Shown in pieces: positions 8,581 through 20,697 of a DNA stretch of 64,000 nucleotides. Within the stretch, counting starts at the first letter, position 1, and each line of letters starts with the position of its first letter. Both the position numbers and the translations under genes were made by a program. The notes beneath the pieces are model-generated. The model ran no database searches and had not been told where the DNA came from. It was given only the letters and a program-made list of their open reading frames with translations. Source of the DNA: Phorcus lineatus (Eukaryota; Mollusca; Gastropoda; Trochida; Trochidae); contig OV121086.1 in the NCBI GenBank assembly GCA_921293015.1, forward strand, positions 39,759,402-39,823,401. Reading direction: 5' to 3'.

Positions 8581-11430
8581 CTTGGCCATTTTTAAATGCG
8601 TTGTTATTGGCAAAAACATCTGCAAAATAGAATCTGCTGTTCTGGACATTCTGAATAATTTGAAAGGCTATTCTAAAATTAAGAAAAAAAATATTAATTG
8701 TATTGTTGTTTGTAACATGCCATCATATACCATGCGTGATGATAAGACATCATTATTATATAAAGCAGTGCAACGTCAAATGTTACCATGTGTACAATCT
8801 ACCAAGTATAACATGGTGTTAGTAAGCAAACAATGTAACTGAGATATCCTCTTGCTCAGTTATCAGATTTTCTGATAAAGTACAATTAATGATCTCATAT
8901 CATTTGATCTACAGTGATCATTCAAGATTTGCTATTCTGAAAAATAATTCTCAAAACATTGAGACAAATAAGATTTTGGGTTTTTATTATAGTCTCATAT
9001 GGTGTATAAAAGTCCAATATCATTTTGAATTGTGATGCTATATCATCAGTTATAAACTAAAGATATGATGTTATAGTATGTACATCGAGATCACAAATTC
9101 CATAAGGTAAATCATGTATCGTGGAATGAATACATTATTACTATCTATCGGTCATACAATGTAGCTATATCTAAAAGTATGCTATGCTAACAAATCAATG
9201 TCATTTATTCGTGAAGGTAAATATTTCGTGTAGACATATGTGGAAACGGCGGTACTTTGCAGTACTTTTCTGGATGAAAAATTGATATACAGAAAACAAT
9301 AGTTAAAGAATTAAGACTTCGAAATTTAAGCGATGTGCTTTCTTGGATTTTAGAAGGTCGTGTGAGCGGTATATATTCCCTTAAACCCTACACTGTAGTT
9401 TACAAAGTACAACCGCCGTATTTTGGCGTTTGCACAAACAACTTTTTTTCATGATCTTTATGTGAACAACTTCTTGTTAGTGATCTCACATGACTAACCG
9501 GCACATACCCCTTTCTCTTTTTGAAATAAATATGCTTTTGTCCGTTTTTTAATTTACAAATTAACAAATGTTGAAAACGTCAATCAACACTAAAGGTTCA
9601 TTAAGGTTCAATTCAGATTATAAAAACTCATAAGTTAACGTTGATGAAGTAAATCAACAGCAAATAAAGTGAAATCAATCAAAAGTAAAAGATAATGAAG
9701 TCAATCATTATTAATTCTTAATGATGGATAAAAGGAGTCCAATGTAGAATTTATGTGTGTCAATAAGAGACATGTTGGTATGCATACCTGTTGGGCATGT
9801 CTCCTGTAGATCAACCTTGGCCATTGTGACACCTGTGATCAAATGTAGATGATCAGATAATCAGCTGTCCGGTTCTTTCTGGGAACACACACCTACAGAC
9901 AATTTCGCATTGAGTTTAAAATATGCATCTCGCCCCCAAAGAACAGTGGTTGTTTGGAAGTCAATTTGAAAGTAACCGTTGCATGTAACAATATATCTAT
10001 TAAATATATATATATTATTTTAACTGTGGTTTATCTAGAGTGCCACGGGAAGACATGGTCGAGTGCACCTTGGGAGAACTGTAGATCCTGGCAGATAGTT
10101 TTGCGAGGGATATTGTTACATATGTACATATGGTTAGCAGTTGGATGTTTTCTTTACAAAATAATACTTTTATGATTAAATAAACCCTTGTGAATTCAGT
10201 TTTCCATGTTTAAGTTAGATGCGAGTTGTAAGTTTGAGTAAATTATATGAATCAACATTCCCATAGCTAATATACATAGAGAACAAAGTTAAGCACCACC
10301 CCCCCCCCCCCCCACCCCCCCCCCCCCCCCCCATTTTCAAAATTGCAAAATGCATCTGTGGAGAAAAATACGACAATATGACTAAATGGATCCCCTTGAC
10401 ATAGAAACTAAAGTTTTCGTGTCTTAGTATCTTAAAATGATCCTACATGATGACATTTAGAGAACTTAAGATAAAAAAACGTAATGGTACTGATTTTTCA
10501 CCCAAAATAACTATCGTCCGTTTGTCAAAAGTATGCAATGGATTCTGATGTTAGTTTGCATGAACAACAACTTTGTTAACAGGTACAATTTTACACTTTA
10601 AAAAATCATGTATCCTTCACAATAAGGACATAATTGGGCTTTGAAATTTGATAAGAATTTTCCATAATTTTTAGAAAATGGCCATAACAAGACGATTTTG
10701 GAATAAAGGTGGTCTTCTTAAACTTTGATTCAGTAACCCTATACTTCTTTTTGCTTTATAGTCGTTGTTACGGTTTAAACTGTCCCAGTTAGTCCCTTTT
10801 CATGAATGGGTCATTTCCAAACACTGAGATTTTGGAGGTCCATACTGCTGTAACTAGTGACTTTTGAATGGAATAATACACATTGTCCGTTTCTGCTAGC
10901 AGGTTGGTGTGATAGTTTTAGATTTATTCAGTACATATATTGTTATTTTTAATACGTTTTTAGGGCGAATAGACGTCATATTTAGAATAATGTGTTACTT
11001 TCATCACAGCAACATCAACATATAATTTAAAATATCAATTTGTTTTGATGTAAAGATGATAGCGACTCTGAATATGCAAATATAAACAATGAACCTCGAT
11101 GAGCATATAAAATTGATATATACATATGCATATAAATTAGTCTTTATTGATTGAATTTGTACATCATGACATCAAAATGCTCCAATGTAGGTGATTGCTA
11201 GCGAATGAAGTCAGAGAAGAACATTACCGAGAACGGGCTATAACTTTAATTGGATTTAAAGGGCCAGAGTGCTGGTAAAAAAAACTGAAAATAAGCAGAC
11301 ATTATTCACAATCTCATTAAAATAAGATGCATGATTCGCTTACTTTTCTAAAGTTGGAATTGTTTGAAAAACGAAATGTGAACGAATGGCTAGATATTAC
11401 TTCAATAACATTGGCCGTTTTTAATCATTT
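8581..11430. other. Intergenic AT-rich stretch, no gene recognised
   Basis: Only short open frames without protein character. It contains a small inverted repeat at about 9243-9428 (AACGGCGGTACTTTG against CAAAGTACAACCGCCGT) that may be a MITE, and a C-homopolymer tract at about 10299-10332. Confidence 0.6.
10299..10332. repeat. Poly-C tract
   Basis: Thirty-odd C residues interrupted by a single A. Length is likely unstable and hard to sequence. Confidence 0.9.
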
Positions 11431-11433
11431 TAT

Positions 11434-12011
11434 TGTTATGAGTATGTGATTGTTCATAAGTTTAACATCGTATAAGATTGTTGTATTGTTTAGTGGGTCA
11501 CACTTGCACTTGTTTTGATAGTCTTAGCTGGCAGTGTCTAGAATCATCTATTCTAGAATGTTCTATCTATTTATTGATTGCTTGAGTTAGATACTTCTGA
11601 TTGGAGTTTGTCATGGAACTATAAAGAACATTCTAGAAGGTATCTAACCTATATAAAGGCCGGCATTAGAATTCTTACTCATCGTGCTTCTTACAATCAA
11701 CTTTGCGATCATCTGCCGTGCCACTGTTTTTGGATACCTTTACAAGCCGGATTCATCTATCTCCTATAAAACCCACTGACTGTTTTACACATTCATCAAC
11801 TGTGTGATTCATAAGGACTGGTGAATATATTGAGTTAGCTAATTAGTGTGACTCATTTGATATTGTATTATAGCTTGTATTAGCTTGATATTGTAACCTT
11901 AAAACCTTTGTTTATTATTTGATTGATTAAATTGTAATTAATTGTAATTGTCTTGTTATATTTTGCTGGTTTGACTGGGGACATTTTCCTATTCCAAATT
12001 CATTCGTAACA
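11434..12011 (+). mobile_element. Solo-LTR-like or promoter-like segment with TATA box and heat-shock elements
   Basis: Begins TGTTATG and ends CGTAACA (short inverted ends), with a CTATATAAAGG TATA box at about 11648-11658. Two perfect three-box heat-shock elements lie upstream: TTCTAGAATGTTC (about 11552-11564) and GAACATTCTAGAA (about 11627-11639). I see no internal retroelement genes or matching target duplication, so a solo LTR fossil is an inference; an orphan promoter is the alternative. Confidence 0.4.
11552..11658 (+). promoter_or_regulatory. Two perfect HSEs and a TATA box
   Basis: Alternating GAA/TTC boxes at 2-nt spacing are the consensus HSF1 site; two occur within 90 bp, and a strong TATA box follows the second by about 10 nt. 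Function is not shown. Confidence 0.5.
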
Positions 12012-12408
12012 CTATTATATGACGATAATCATACATGAATATCTTTTTTATATGAGTGACCAGACGGCGGCTGAAAGGAGGCTAACTGTAACATGACAAT
12101 CAGGGGAAATTCAGGATGACTTCGAACTAGATTGTATGAGTTTACGTAACACAACCTTTCGATGCTTTTAACATTGCTATCTATGACTTCATATGATAAG
12201 TATGACATGTATCAGTAACAATAAACTCATAGTATTAGAAAAAGTTATAACGTTACGAAGTCAGGTTTAAGTGAGCTGCTTACTGTAATGAGAAATGAGC
12301 TGAAGATTAGAAACACAAACACAATGCCATGTTGTTGTTCCTTCCTGTGTAACTGACCTCTCCATACTGAGTCATGCATTGTGGGAATCTGCTTTATTAC
12401 TAAGTTTT

Positions 12409-13508
12409 TAGCTCATCAGGTCTGAAAGACCCGATGGGCTTATGGCATGGCATGGCGTCCGGCGTCCGTCCATCCGTCCATCCGTCCATCCGTCCATCCG
12501 TAAACTTTTCACTTTTTCGACTTCTTCTCCAGAACCAATGACTCTAGAGAGCTGAAATTTTATGTGCATACTCCTTGGCAAATGGGGATTCTAAATTGTA
12601 GATTTCGTGACCCCATGACCCCAAATGGGGTCACAAGGGTCAAAACCTTAAAAATCTATTTTAATCTTCTTCTCCAGTTCCAAAAGGTCTAGAGAGCTGA
12701 AAAGGTGTGTGTAGACTCCTTGGCCAACGGGGATTCTAAATTGTAGGTTTGGTGACCCCATGACCCCAAATGGGGTCACAGGGGTCAAAACCTAAAAATC
12801 CTAATTTCATCTTTTTCCCTAGTTCCAAAAGGTATAGAGAGCTGAAAAGGTGTGTGTAGACTCCTTGGGTATCGGGAATTCTAAATTGTAGGTTTGGTGA
12901 CCCCATGACCCCAAATGGGGTCACAGGGGTCAAAACCTAAAAAAACCTAATTTCATCTTTTTCCCTAGTTCCAAAAGGTCTAGAGAGCTGAAAAGGTGTG
13001 TGTAGACTCCTTGGGTATCGGGAATTCTAAATTGTAGGTTTGGTGACCCCATGACCCCAAATGGGGTCACAGGGGTCAAAACCTAAAAAAACCTAATTTC
13101 ATCTTTTTCCCTAGTTCCAAAAGGTCTAGAGAGCTGAAAAGGTGTGTGTAGACTCCTTGGCCAACGGGGATTCTAAATTGTAGGTTTGGTGTCCACTTGA
13201 CCCCAAATGGGGTCACAGGGGTCGAAACCTTAAAATCCTACTTTCATCTTCTCCAGTTCCAAGCTTAATAGTTGTGTGTAGACTCCTTGGACAATGGAGA
13301 TTCTGAATTGTAGGTTCGGTGACCCCTTGACCCCAAATGGGCAATGGGCCTTTTTTATTTGATTGTGAATAACTCGGACGTTGGGACAGGCTATCTTTCC
13401 TACACTGCCCATGACCCCATGGTCTAAACCCAAACACCTATTTCTATCAAAAGTCTGATGAGCTACAGAGCCCATGGCTCTATTTTATATAATTTTACAG
13501 TAATTGCA
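12409..13508 (-). mobile_element. Pearl/HINE-like element with about six 146-bp core repeats (reverse orientation)
   Basis: Starts GCTCATCAGGTCTGAAAG and ends GTCTGATGAGCTACAGAG, so the ends are partly inverted. A CCGTCCATCCGTCCATCCG microsatellite sits at the left, then six units, each with CTAGAGAGCTGAAAAGGTG, GGTGACCCCATGACCCC and AAATGGGGTCACAGGGGTC. A 15-bp TTATTACTAAGTTTT direct repeat flanks it (12394-12408, 13509-13523). The tandem core plus microsatellite layout matches bivalve pearl elements and HINEs. Confidence 0.65.
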
Positions 13509-13799
13509 TTATTACTAAGTTTTATATAATTTTACAGAAATTAAAATGGACTGGTGACGGAATGTGATGTACACTGTTATGTGAAAAAAGTTCAAAGTTT
13601 AGAAAACAGAATATGTCAAAATTGTGGAGCATAGCTTAGTTGACAATTTTCAGTAGTCTGTAGGCCAGACCATGAAATAAGGAAGTCCATTAAAAGACTT
13701 TGGAGCTTGACTCAGTCATCTTTTCATTTCATTTGATATTTTTTCAATTTTTCGGTTAACTGAATCATTTTTCATTTCAGACTCTTATTGTTAGACTGC

Positions 13800-14060
13800 A
13801 TTATCAGTGAAGTTTGCGGTTTGCCGGATGTATGGGATAATAGCTGAGAGTTTTAGCGTTGTTTCCTCACCCCACGTTGAGACACGAGTTATGTGGCTCT
13901 TAAGGTGTCTATTTTGGCTAGAGACTTTAAAGTTTAAAATGTGCCTCTCTTCACCCAGCAGGAAATGGGTACCTGGTAAAGCAGTGTGTAACCTTCTAGG
14001 ACAAATATGTCAGCTTGTGTAATAATGCTGGTAGCGCATTGATCATGCACTAGTGGATGG
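13800..14060 (+). repeat. Probable SINE copy
   Basis: TTTCCTCACCCCACG and CACCCAGCAGGAAATGGGT followed by ACCTGGTAAAGC resemble a common molluscan SINE body. No clear tRNA A/B boxes or tail; family not named. Confidence 0.4.
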
Positions 14061-14344
14061 AAATTTGCGACAAATAAATATGCACGTTTATAATCATTAT
14101 TATCAATATTTCACAATCTGATAAAAAGGTTTCCTATATACCTATGCTATACTAATCAGCTTTTGCTTTGCACAATGGAATGTGTTCCCTATATTCATTT
14201 CTGACCATGACTCATTTGAACATCCAACACATATGAAGAAAGATGGATTACACTATTGAGGGAAAGTAATTACAACTGGATAAACCACGAGGACAAACAT
14301 GTAAAAACAGCTGAAGGTAACAAAAGGTCAAAGGCGATGATTAT

Positions 14345-14720
14345 CGAGTCAATATCGTTTCAATAACGTGTATGTGAGTCTCCTACACGCTCTGCATCTT
14401 GACATCGTCTCATCATCCAATGAGGCACTCAATCTGCTGCTGTTGGAGGCCTTCCATTCCTCCACGAGTGCTCTTCCGAGCTTCTCTTTTGTGCTTGTTT
14501 GAGCCACGTGGTCTAGTAATTCTTTTGAAGGTTCCATACATGTTCTATTTGATAAAGATCTAGTGAACGGACAGGCTACTCTATCCGCTCAATTGTTTCA
14601 ATTTGAAGGTACTGTTCCAGAACAGGGCATACTTTAGACTCATCCGTGAAAAACGCAGGCCTCCTTTCAAGAGTATAACCCAGTTGAAACAATTTACTGT
14701 GGGTATTTTGGGGATTCGAA
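14345..14720 (-). pseudogene. Tc1-like transposase, C-terminal part (split copy)
   Basis: On the minus strand: FFTDESKVC (block with the second catalytic Asp of DD34E enzymes), DLYQIEHVWN (relative of PDLNPIEHVW, but the residue expected before IEHVW has changed), HVAQTSTKEKLGRALVEEWK and MRRCQDAERVGDSHTRY. Frames shift and stops occur. It joins the N-terminal part at 15121-15465 across the insertion at 14724-15120. Confidence 0.8.
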
Positions 14721-14723
14721 GAT

Positions 14724-14828
14724 ATAGAGAATCTCACCCAAGTGTCTTCTGATATCAACTATATCAATACGAGTTGATAAAAGTTACAAATATCTGATAT
14801 CAGAAGACACGAGGGTGAGATTCTATTT
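14724..14828. mobile_element. Foldback element (GAATCTCACCC...GATATCA arms)
   Basis: Left arm AGAATCTCACCCAAGTGTC then TTCTGATATCA is mirrored at the right by TGATATCAGAAGACACGAGG then GTGAGATTCTAT. The same palindrome occurs at 20693-20815 and one arm at 4720-4762. Confidence 0.85.
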
Positions 14829-15120
14829 ATCATCCAAAATCATTTTTCTTTTCGATTCTGTGTAAAATGTATATTTCAAAACACTGCACTACTCCAAGAC
14901 TATCAGTGCGCTGATGTCATAACACTGTGACGTCGTCATGTTTATGACGTCATAGCATTGTGACGTCATTGCTTTATGGTGTAAAACAATTGTGATGTCA
15001 TGAACTTGACTGTAACAGGGCATTGTTCAAAATCTACTGTCAAAACGATATCTTCTAGGAGATATTGCTTGATCTTCCACAAGCGATATCTCTTGTGGAA
15101 CACAGTTTTGGATGATAAAT
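14825..15120 (-). mobile_element. CRE-bearing MITE, copy A
   Basis: ATTTATCATCCAAAA at the left and TTTTGGATGATAAAT at the right are perfect TIRs. The interior carries TGACGTCA twice (14945, 14961) plus TGACGTCG (14928) and the GATATC-rich end AAGCGATATCTCTTGTGGAA. With the adjacent foldback it splits a Tc1 copy. Confidence 0.85.
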
Positions 15121-15465
15121 GGTAGTCTTGAATGCAAACCGTTCTCATGCAGTCCTCTACGCACAGAATGTGTGGAATCGTTGACTCCTATGAGTGTTAC
15201 GGAGATCGGATCTCAGCTGAGTGACTTTTCTGGTGTTGTGTCGCAGAGTTTCCAGTTGAAGCAAACGGTCATTACGAGGCGTTGTTGATCTTTCACGGCC
15301 GCCATAATGTCCTCTGGCAGCAGTATCATAAGTTTGGAAACAATTTTAATCCCTGTTGATTACAGTGTGGCTACACCAAGTTATACACAAACTTCACGTT
15401 GTGTAGAACCTCTTTGCAACTTTCCAATTCCTCTTAGCAATTCATTTGTTGTAAAATGTCGCCTA
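15121..15465 (-). pseudogene. Tc1-like transposase, N-terminal part (split copy)
   Basis: Reads RGIGKLQRGSTQREV (first helix-turn-helix), then GHYGGRERSTTPRNDRLLQL and ETLRHNTRKVTQLRSDLRNT, the GRPR-type linker and second HTH of Tc1 DNA-binding domains. Several stops and frame changes. Confidence 0.75.
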
Positions 15466-16431
15466 TGACTTCGTGGATTCATTATTTCGGCTAATTGAAA
15501 GTTCAGTTGTGTTACAAACTTCTACCTTATTCCTTATCATAAAGATTGCAATGAGAACCCTTACGGAGAATCTGATGCACGTGCTTTCCATGGTATATAT
15601 GTTTGACTGATTGAGACATCACTGAATGTCTGTGTGTGTTACTTACACATGTCAATTCATAGTTTCATATGTACATTAAAATTAACCTTTTAAATTATAA
15701 AAAGATCATATGGTACTTATAAGTTGAACAGTAAATATACTTCTAATTAAATTACATAAATACGAAATCTACCAGTATCTTACAGTCGACTTATGGAATC
15801 AATTTAGTGAAACTAATAATTTATATACACCCATGCAATTAAGTCTTAAAACTGCACACTGTTGCATCTGATACGCAACAATGACTTTTGGATATCCAAA
15901 ATAGATATATCTTTACAGAAATACCAATCAATCAGTACTGGTTAGATAATCAATAACGATTATTGAGTTATAATATTTTGCATCTTATCAATGATTTCAT
16001 ATCAAAACGTTATGATCAAAGAGAACTTACCGAATGACAAAGCTCCGAGTAACTTCTGTCTGCAATAAACGTTTAGATCATTGACCACATCACGTCAGAC
16101 AGACAATAGGCGTATACGTGATATGCATAGATAAGTTACAGAGTGAGAGGTATATTTCTATTTCTATTACGTCATGGTTTATAATTGTATATCAAATTCC
16201 TAGAATATTACAGGAATAAGAGAATACAGTTACACATACCTTGAATAGAATGATATCAAATAAATAACATATTTCTACATATTCTTCTTCTTGAATGGGG
16301 ACAATCATCGTATGTTGGCGTGCTGCTAAATGTTGATGAACATTATAAATGAAACGCATTTTTAAAAATGTCATTATATTTTCTAGGCAAATCGACATCA
16401 CATACAGATATACAGATACACAACAATACGA

Positions 16432-16798
16432 CTTGTTGAAGCAATTGAGAGCGGCGATCAAGAAGAAAAGACGCGGCATGTTGACTGCTGGAGTTCTGCT
16501 TCTTCATGACAACGCTCCAGTGCACAAGAGTCGTATTGCACAGGCTGCACGTTAGGAATGTGGCTTTGAAAAACTTAACCATCACCTCTACAGTCCAGAT
16601 CTGGCCCATAGCGACTTTTTTTGTTTCGAAATTAGAATTCACACTATATATAGATTTGGCGATGACGATGAACTTAAGGCAGCTACTAGGGCGTGGCTGA
16701 GGGGCCAGTCAGAAGACTTCTATTGCAAGGGCAAAGCTAGTCTCAAAGACATATGGGCAAAGTGCATCGAGGTCCAGGGAGAGTATATTGAGGAATAA
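16432..16798 (+). pseudogene. Mariner transposase, 3' third
   Basis: One frame, interrupted by one TAG (16554-16556), reads LRAAIKKKRRGMLTAGVLLL, HDNAPVHKS (second catalytic Asp of D,D34D), ECGFEKLNHHLYSPDLAHSD (third Asp in the SPDLAHSD block) and WLRGQSEDFYCKGKASLKDI, ending EGEYIEE-type then TAA. The 5' two thirds are missing. Confidence 0.88.
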
Positions 16799-17115
16799 AA
16801 TAAATATCACAACCATTGGCCTCTGTTTCATGTCCTATTTTATGAACTTATTGCATCTTCATGGGTAATTTACCTTTTTAAACCAAAAGAATTATGGTGT
16901 AACTTAAGTAACTTGACGATTTTAAAGTCCTAGCTTATAAAGTATTCATGCATGTTTACTTCCCTAGAGACGACATCATGCATGGACACTCCGACTGATA
17001 ACGTCTAACCGTGTAAATGTCCATAACGAAAGGTTTATACAGTAGTGTCAACCATTGTAGTCCTGGAACGTTCGTTCCCGAATAGCAAAACGATACATCA
17101 TGCATGTTAGGAAAC

Positions 17116-17728
17116 CTGGGCCCATACGCACAAAGCCCCCTTAGACTAAGTTGATATTAACTCAATGGTATAACTATTGGTTAAAGAGCCACTCCGTGAT
17201 TTTCATAACATATTATTTACCTTTGATACGGACCTAAATGTCATATGTGGTGATATAAAATCAAAACATCTTAACTTTTCAGTCTAAAAGACATATTTAT
17301 GACAAATACTGGTTTTCCATGAAAATATAAAAACAGCCTTATAAATGCACAGAGGTGAAGATATCACGTCCAATATACATGGATACTAGTTATATAACCT
17401 AACAAACGCTATCAAGTCCTAACTGCCCTCCTGGCTGTTTTGGATAATGCTCCAAAATTACGTTTGACTATTAGACGCGCGCCAATTAGGCCATGGGCCA
17501 GGCAAATTTACTGTGCGGTTTTTGATCATAATTGCACATTCTACCTTCATATTGTCACTGTAAAAGACCAATAAGCTTTAAAATGTGTCCTTTTGGTAAC
17601 AGTCGATACTTCGCGATCAATTGACAACATTGATTAAGTTTGGCATATATGACTCCAACAACTCACGGAGTGGCTCTTTAAGGGTACCCTAAGCAATAAG
17701 GCTCTTTATCAAATTTGGGCAAGAATGC
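17116..17728. mobile_element. Older inverted-repeat element interrupted by TTAA-MITE copy 2
   Basis: CACAAAGCCCCCTTAGACTAAG at the left resembles, inverted, CCCTAAGCAATAAGGCTC at the right; the MITE at 17181-17681 lies between. A related half occurs near 60905-60940 (CATAAAGCCCCCTTTGTGC). Confidence 0.45.
17181..17681 (-). mobile_element. TTAA-flanked MITE, copy 2
   Basis: TTAA|AGAGCCACTCCGTGA ... TCACGGAGTGGCTCT|TTAA, in reverse orientation to copies 1 and 3. Perfect TTAA at both ends. Confidence 0.88.
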
Positions 17729-17825
17729 AGATTTTCGAAGCTCATTCAGCGTGAAGATCGTCTTAACTTTGAACGTAACTTCTTACGTTCTATCGTAGTT
17801 ACGAAATCTTGGAAAATCTGTGCCT
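17728..17825. repeat. Degenerate GATTTTCGAAGCT palindromic MITE
   Basis: AGATTTTCGAAGCTCATTC at the left and CGAAATCTTGGAAAATCTG at the right recall the intact 109-bp element at 56581-56689. Confidence 0.5.
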
Positions 17826-17829
17826 TGGA

Positions 17830-20160
17830 TCGCGCGTGGTTTCAAATTAGTGTCACATATGCGCTAGGTGAACTTTGCGCAAATAGTCTAAATGGTATGT
17901 TGATAGATAGCCAGGGATGCTTGACAATTATTCAAGTAGCACCGCCTTAGTAGTTTGTTTTAGATTAAGAGAAGAATGGAAAATCTAGATCCTGTATATG
18001 ATATTGAACGATTTTTTAAGAATGACAATTTGGATTGGAGTGTTTTTATGGTTTCTATTGCACTCAATCATAAAATGAATTAATCAAAATCAACAGTTTA
18101 TATATTGGGTCACTAGGTCACACTGGCGACTGTATTACCATATGAACAATTGTCGCAACATTTATATTTCCTTAGTTCAATCACATAATTTTAGTCATAT
18201 GTACATGTCACACAATTAACTCATACTTTATGCAAATTTTTATATGAAACATCTCCGAGGCTTTTGATTCTGTAATTAATAATTTCTTCTTCAATGAATA
18301 TTCATTTTCAGTATATTGTGTGTTTTTCCTCGTTTTCAAGACAATTTTGTAAGGTTTCGATGCTGTTTCATTTGTTCGTTAAAGATAAATTCAAGAAAGT
18401 ATTGAAAAAAAATTCCCCTATGGGCCACCGTACACGATGCCCATAACTAATACAATGAAACATTGATTCTCTGTAGTCTTTATACCAAATATCGAACTAT
18501 GATGTACCGTTTTTAATAACAACAATTCAATGTTTGTTCCGCGCTTAAAAGCGATCTCGTATCTAAAGCACCCATTGAGCGTTTGTATTTCACTGCATTT
18601 TAGCAACGGTCATCATTTGGATATAACGTATCTAATTGTAAGCTATTATGATTGATTGCAGCGTATTTGATACTTTACAAAATGTATGAATATTTCTTGA
18701 TGTCAGATCGAAAACTTGGCACAAAGAGTGTGTCCCATCAAATCTAGCAGTTTAAAGGTTAATTCAAATAACCAAATAACCCGTAGTTACTCATAACAAA
18801 TTACGTTGTGATTTTTAACAAAATCAATATTCTGCCGTGTTATCAAAACAATCCTAAATATTAAAGGATTAATTCAGATCTCTTACTGTCTGATCGTTTA
18901 GATTATAACCAACATTTATGTATTCTGTTCCATAAACAATCGCCCCATTTGAATGCCAGCAACACTTTAATGATTGCTTCCAGAATATATTTCCGGCTAA
19001 ATAGGACATGGCTCGACTTGAAAACGCTTGTTCAGCATTTCAAATGAAATCATTTGAAGGTTTTTTTTGAAAAACAGATTATCAGAAAAGTGAATCGTTT
19101 ATGAGATAAGCATTTGCGTATTTATGTTTCCTAGACTCATTGTTATTCAACACCCAGGTTCATACGAAATCATACTACGATTGGTGTGTAACCCAATTAA
19201 CCACATTTGTCTCATTTCGCTATTGTATCGAAAATTACATTCTATAATGTTTCTTAAAATGTCGATATTTTCGTCTTTGTAACATTTCAACCTTAACAAT
19301 TGAAAATCTGGTAAATCAAATTCGAACCTGAATAGAAAACCCTCGACACGCGTCACAATTATTGTCTCGATGAAGTCATGGACTATTGAAAGGCCTACTC
19401 GAATTTGGCCATTAATAAAATACTTCCCCTATATATCAGCCCATGAGATATTAAAATTTGATTTAATTCTTGTTTAAAGTGGTGTCCCATTCCCCAACGC
19501 ATGGCAAGTCTAGACGTTTTAGCGTTAGTAATGTATTGTTTTCCAAGGTTCATGCGTTATAGTATGGGCGTATACAGAATTTTCGTCTGGGAGGGGTGTC
19601 AAGGCAGCCCCGATGTGTGTCACAGGTACAACTATGAGATGATTACTTTTGATCGAATATATTAGCTTATTACTGAATTTGAGTTCCACTTTCCATGTTT
19701 TTACCAGGTATGAGAATTACAACTCTCAAATTCACTTCATATGAACTATCCCTGGAGTGGTGCGCACCAGCGATGTTCGATTAGAAGATATGATGAATAG
19801 CAGTTACTGTACCTCCTTCCATTGTATGTCCTATACTAAAAGACATCTCTGGTGCTATTGGACTGGGTTTCACTATGATGTATGAATTCACCAAGACCTT
19901 ACGTATAAGTGGTATGCTTATATCATAAGTATCTGCATTAAATCGCTGTCGATCTTAAAAATCTATCTTTGAACCTTCAGTTATAAATATTGCAATTATG
20001 TACTATACTATCTTTCATCCATTGTATATTGTGGTACTTAAATAAAGTAAGTACACGTAAAACTCATTTTAAGGTGTGCTCATGAAAATATAATCCATAA
20101 TTAAATTCTGGGATTCCATTTCGGTTTCAAGAAAGTTTATGTTGGTAACGACGATTCTGA
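17830..20160. other. Intergenic stretch, nothing recognised
   Basis: AT-rich DNA with only short, low-quality open frames on both strands. No splice-bounded protein similarity or repeat structure noticed. Confidence 0.5.
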
Positions 20161-20167
20161 TAATCCA

Positions 20168-20697
20168 TTTTAGCATCCAGAACTGTGAGCGATATCAGGG
20201 GATATCACTTGTGGGAGATCAAATGTTATTACTCGCCCGTGTAAGATACTGCAGTGTAATACACTAGTGTAATACCGCTGAAAGTATGACGTCATAAGAT
20301 TGTGTGGATGTGACGTCACAATGTTGGCACCACCGTCACAATGGTGGCCAAGTCGCAGAAATGATTCGTTCAGTACATTTTCGGCAATCATGCTTGATTT
20401 CGCTCGTTTTATACTGAATCATTAACTCGTTTGATACAAATAGTACTAAGTGGAAGGTCGTTTAGTATCCTCAATATATCTCCTAGGAGATATCGTTTTG
20501 ACAGTATATTAATTTTGAACTATGCCCTGTCATCGTCAAGTACATGACGTCACAAAGGTTTTAAATCAAGTAATGACATCCAGATGATATGACGTCATAA
20601 GTATGATGACATCACAATGACAACAGCGCATTGGGAGTCAAAAGATAGTTCAGTGTTTCGAGATGTATAATAAAAAATTATTTTTGGATGATACATA
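20168..20697 (+). mobile_element. CRE-bearing MITE, copy B (longer)
   Basis: TTAGCATCCAGAACTGTG at the left and TTTTTGGATGATACAT at the right are diverged versions of copy A ends. It carries perfect TGACGTCA at 20287, 20311, 20545 and 20590. The GGAGATATCGTTTTGACAGT block is shared with copy A, but copy B holds about 240 bp more. Confidence 0.75.

Noticed and set aside
12736-13475. Minus-strand open frames with repeated 'FDPCDPIWGHGVTKPTI'
   Set aside because: They arise from translating the 146-bp core repeats; periodic nonsense, no independent start or domain.
16192-16642. Minus-strand open frames over 16.2-16.6 kb
   Set aside because: Antisense of the mariner transposase fragment, whose plus frame is clearly homologous.
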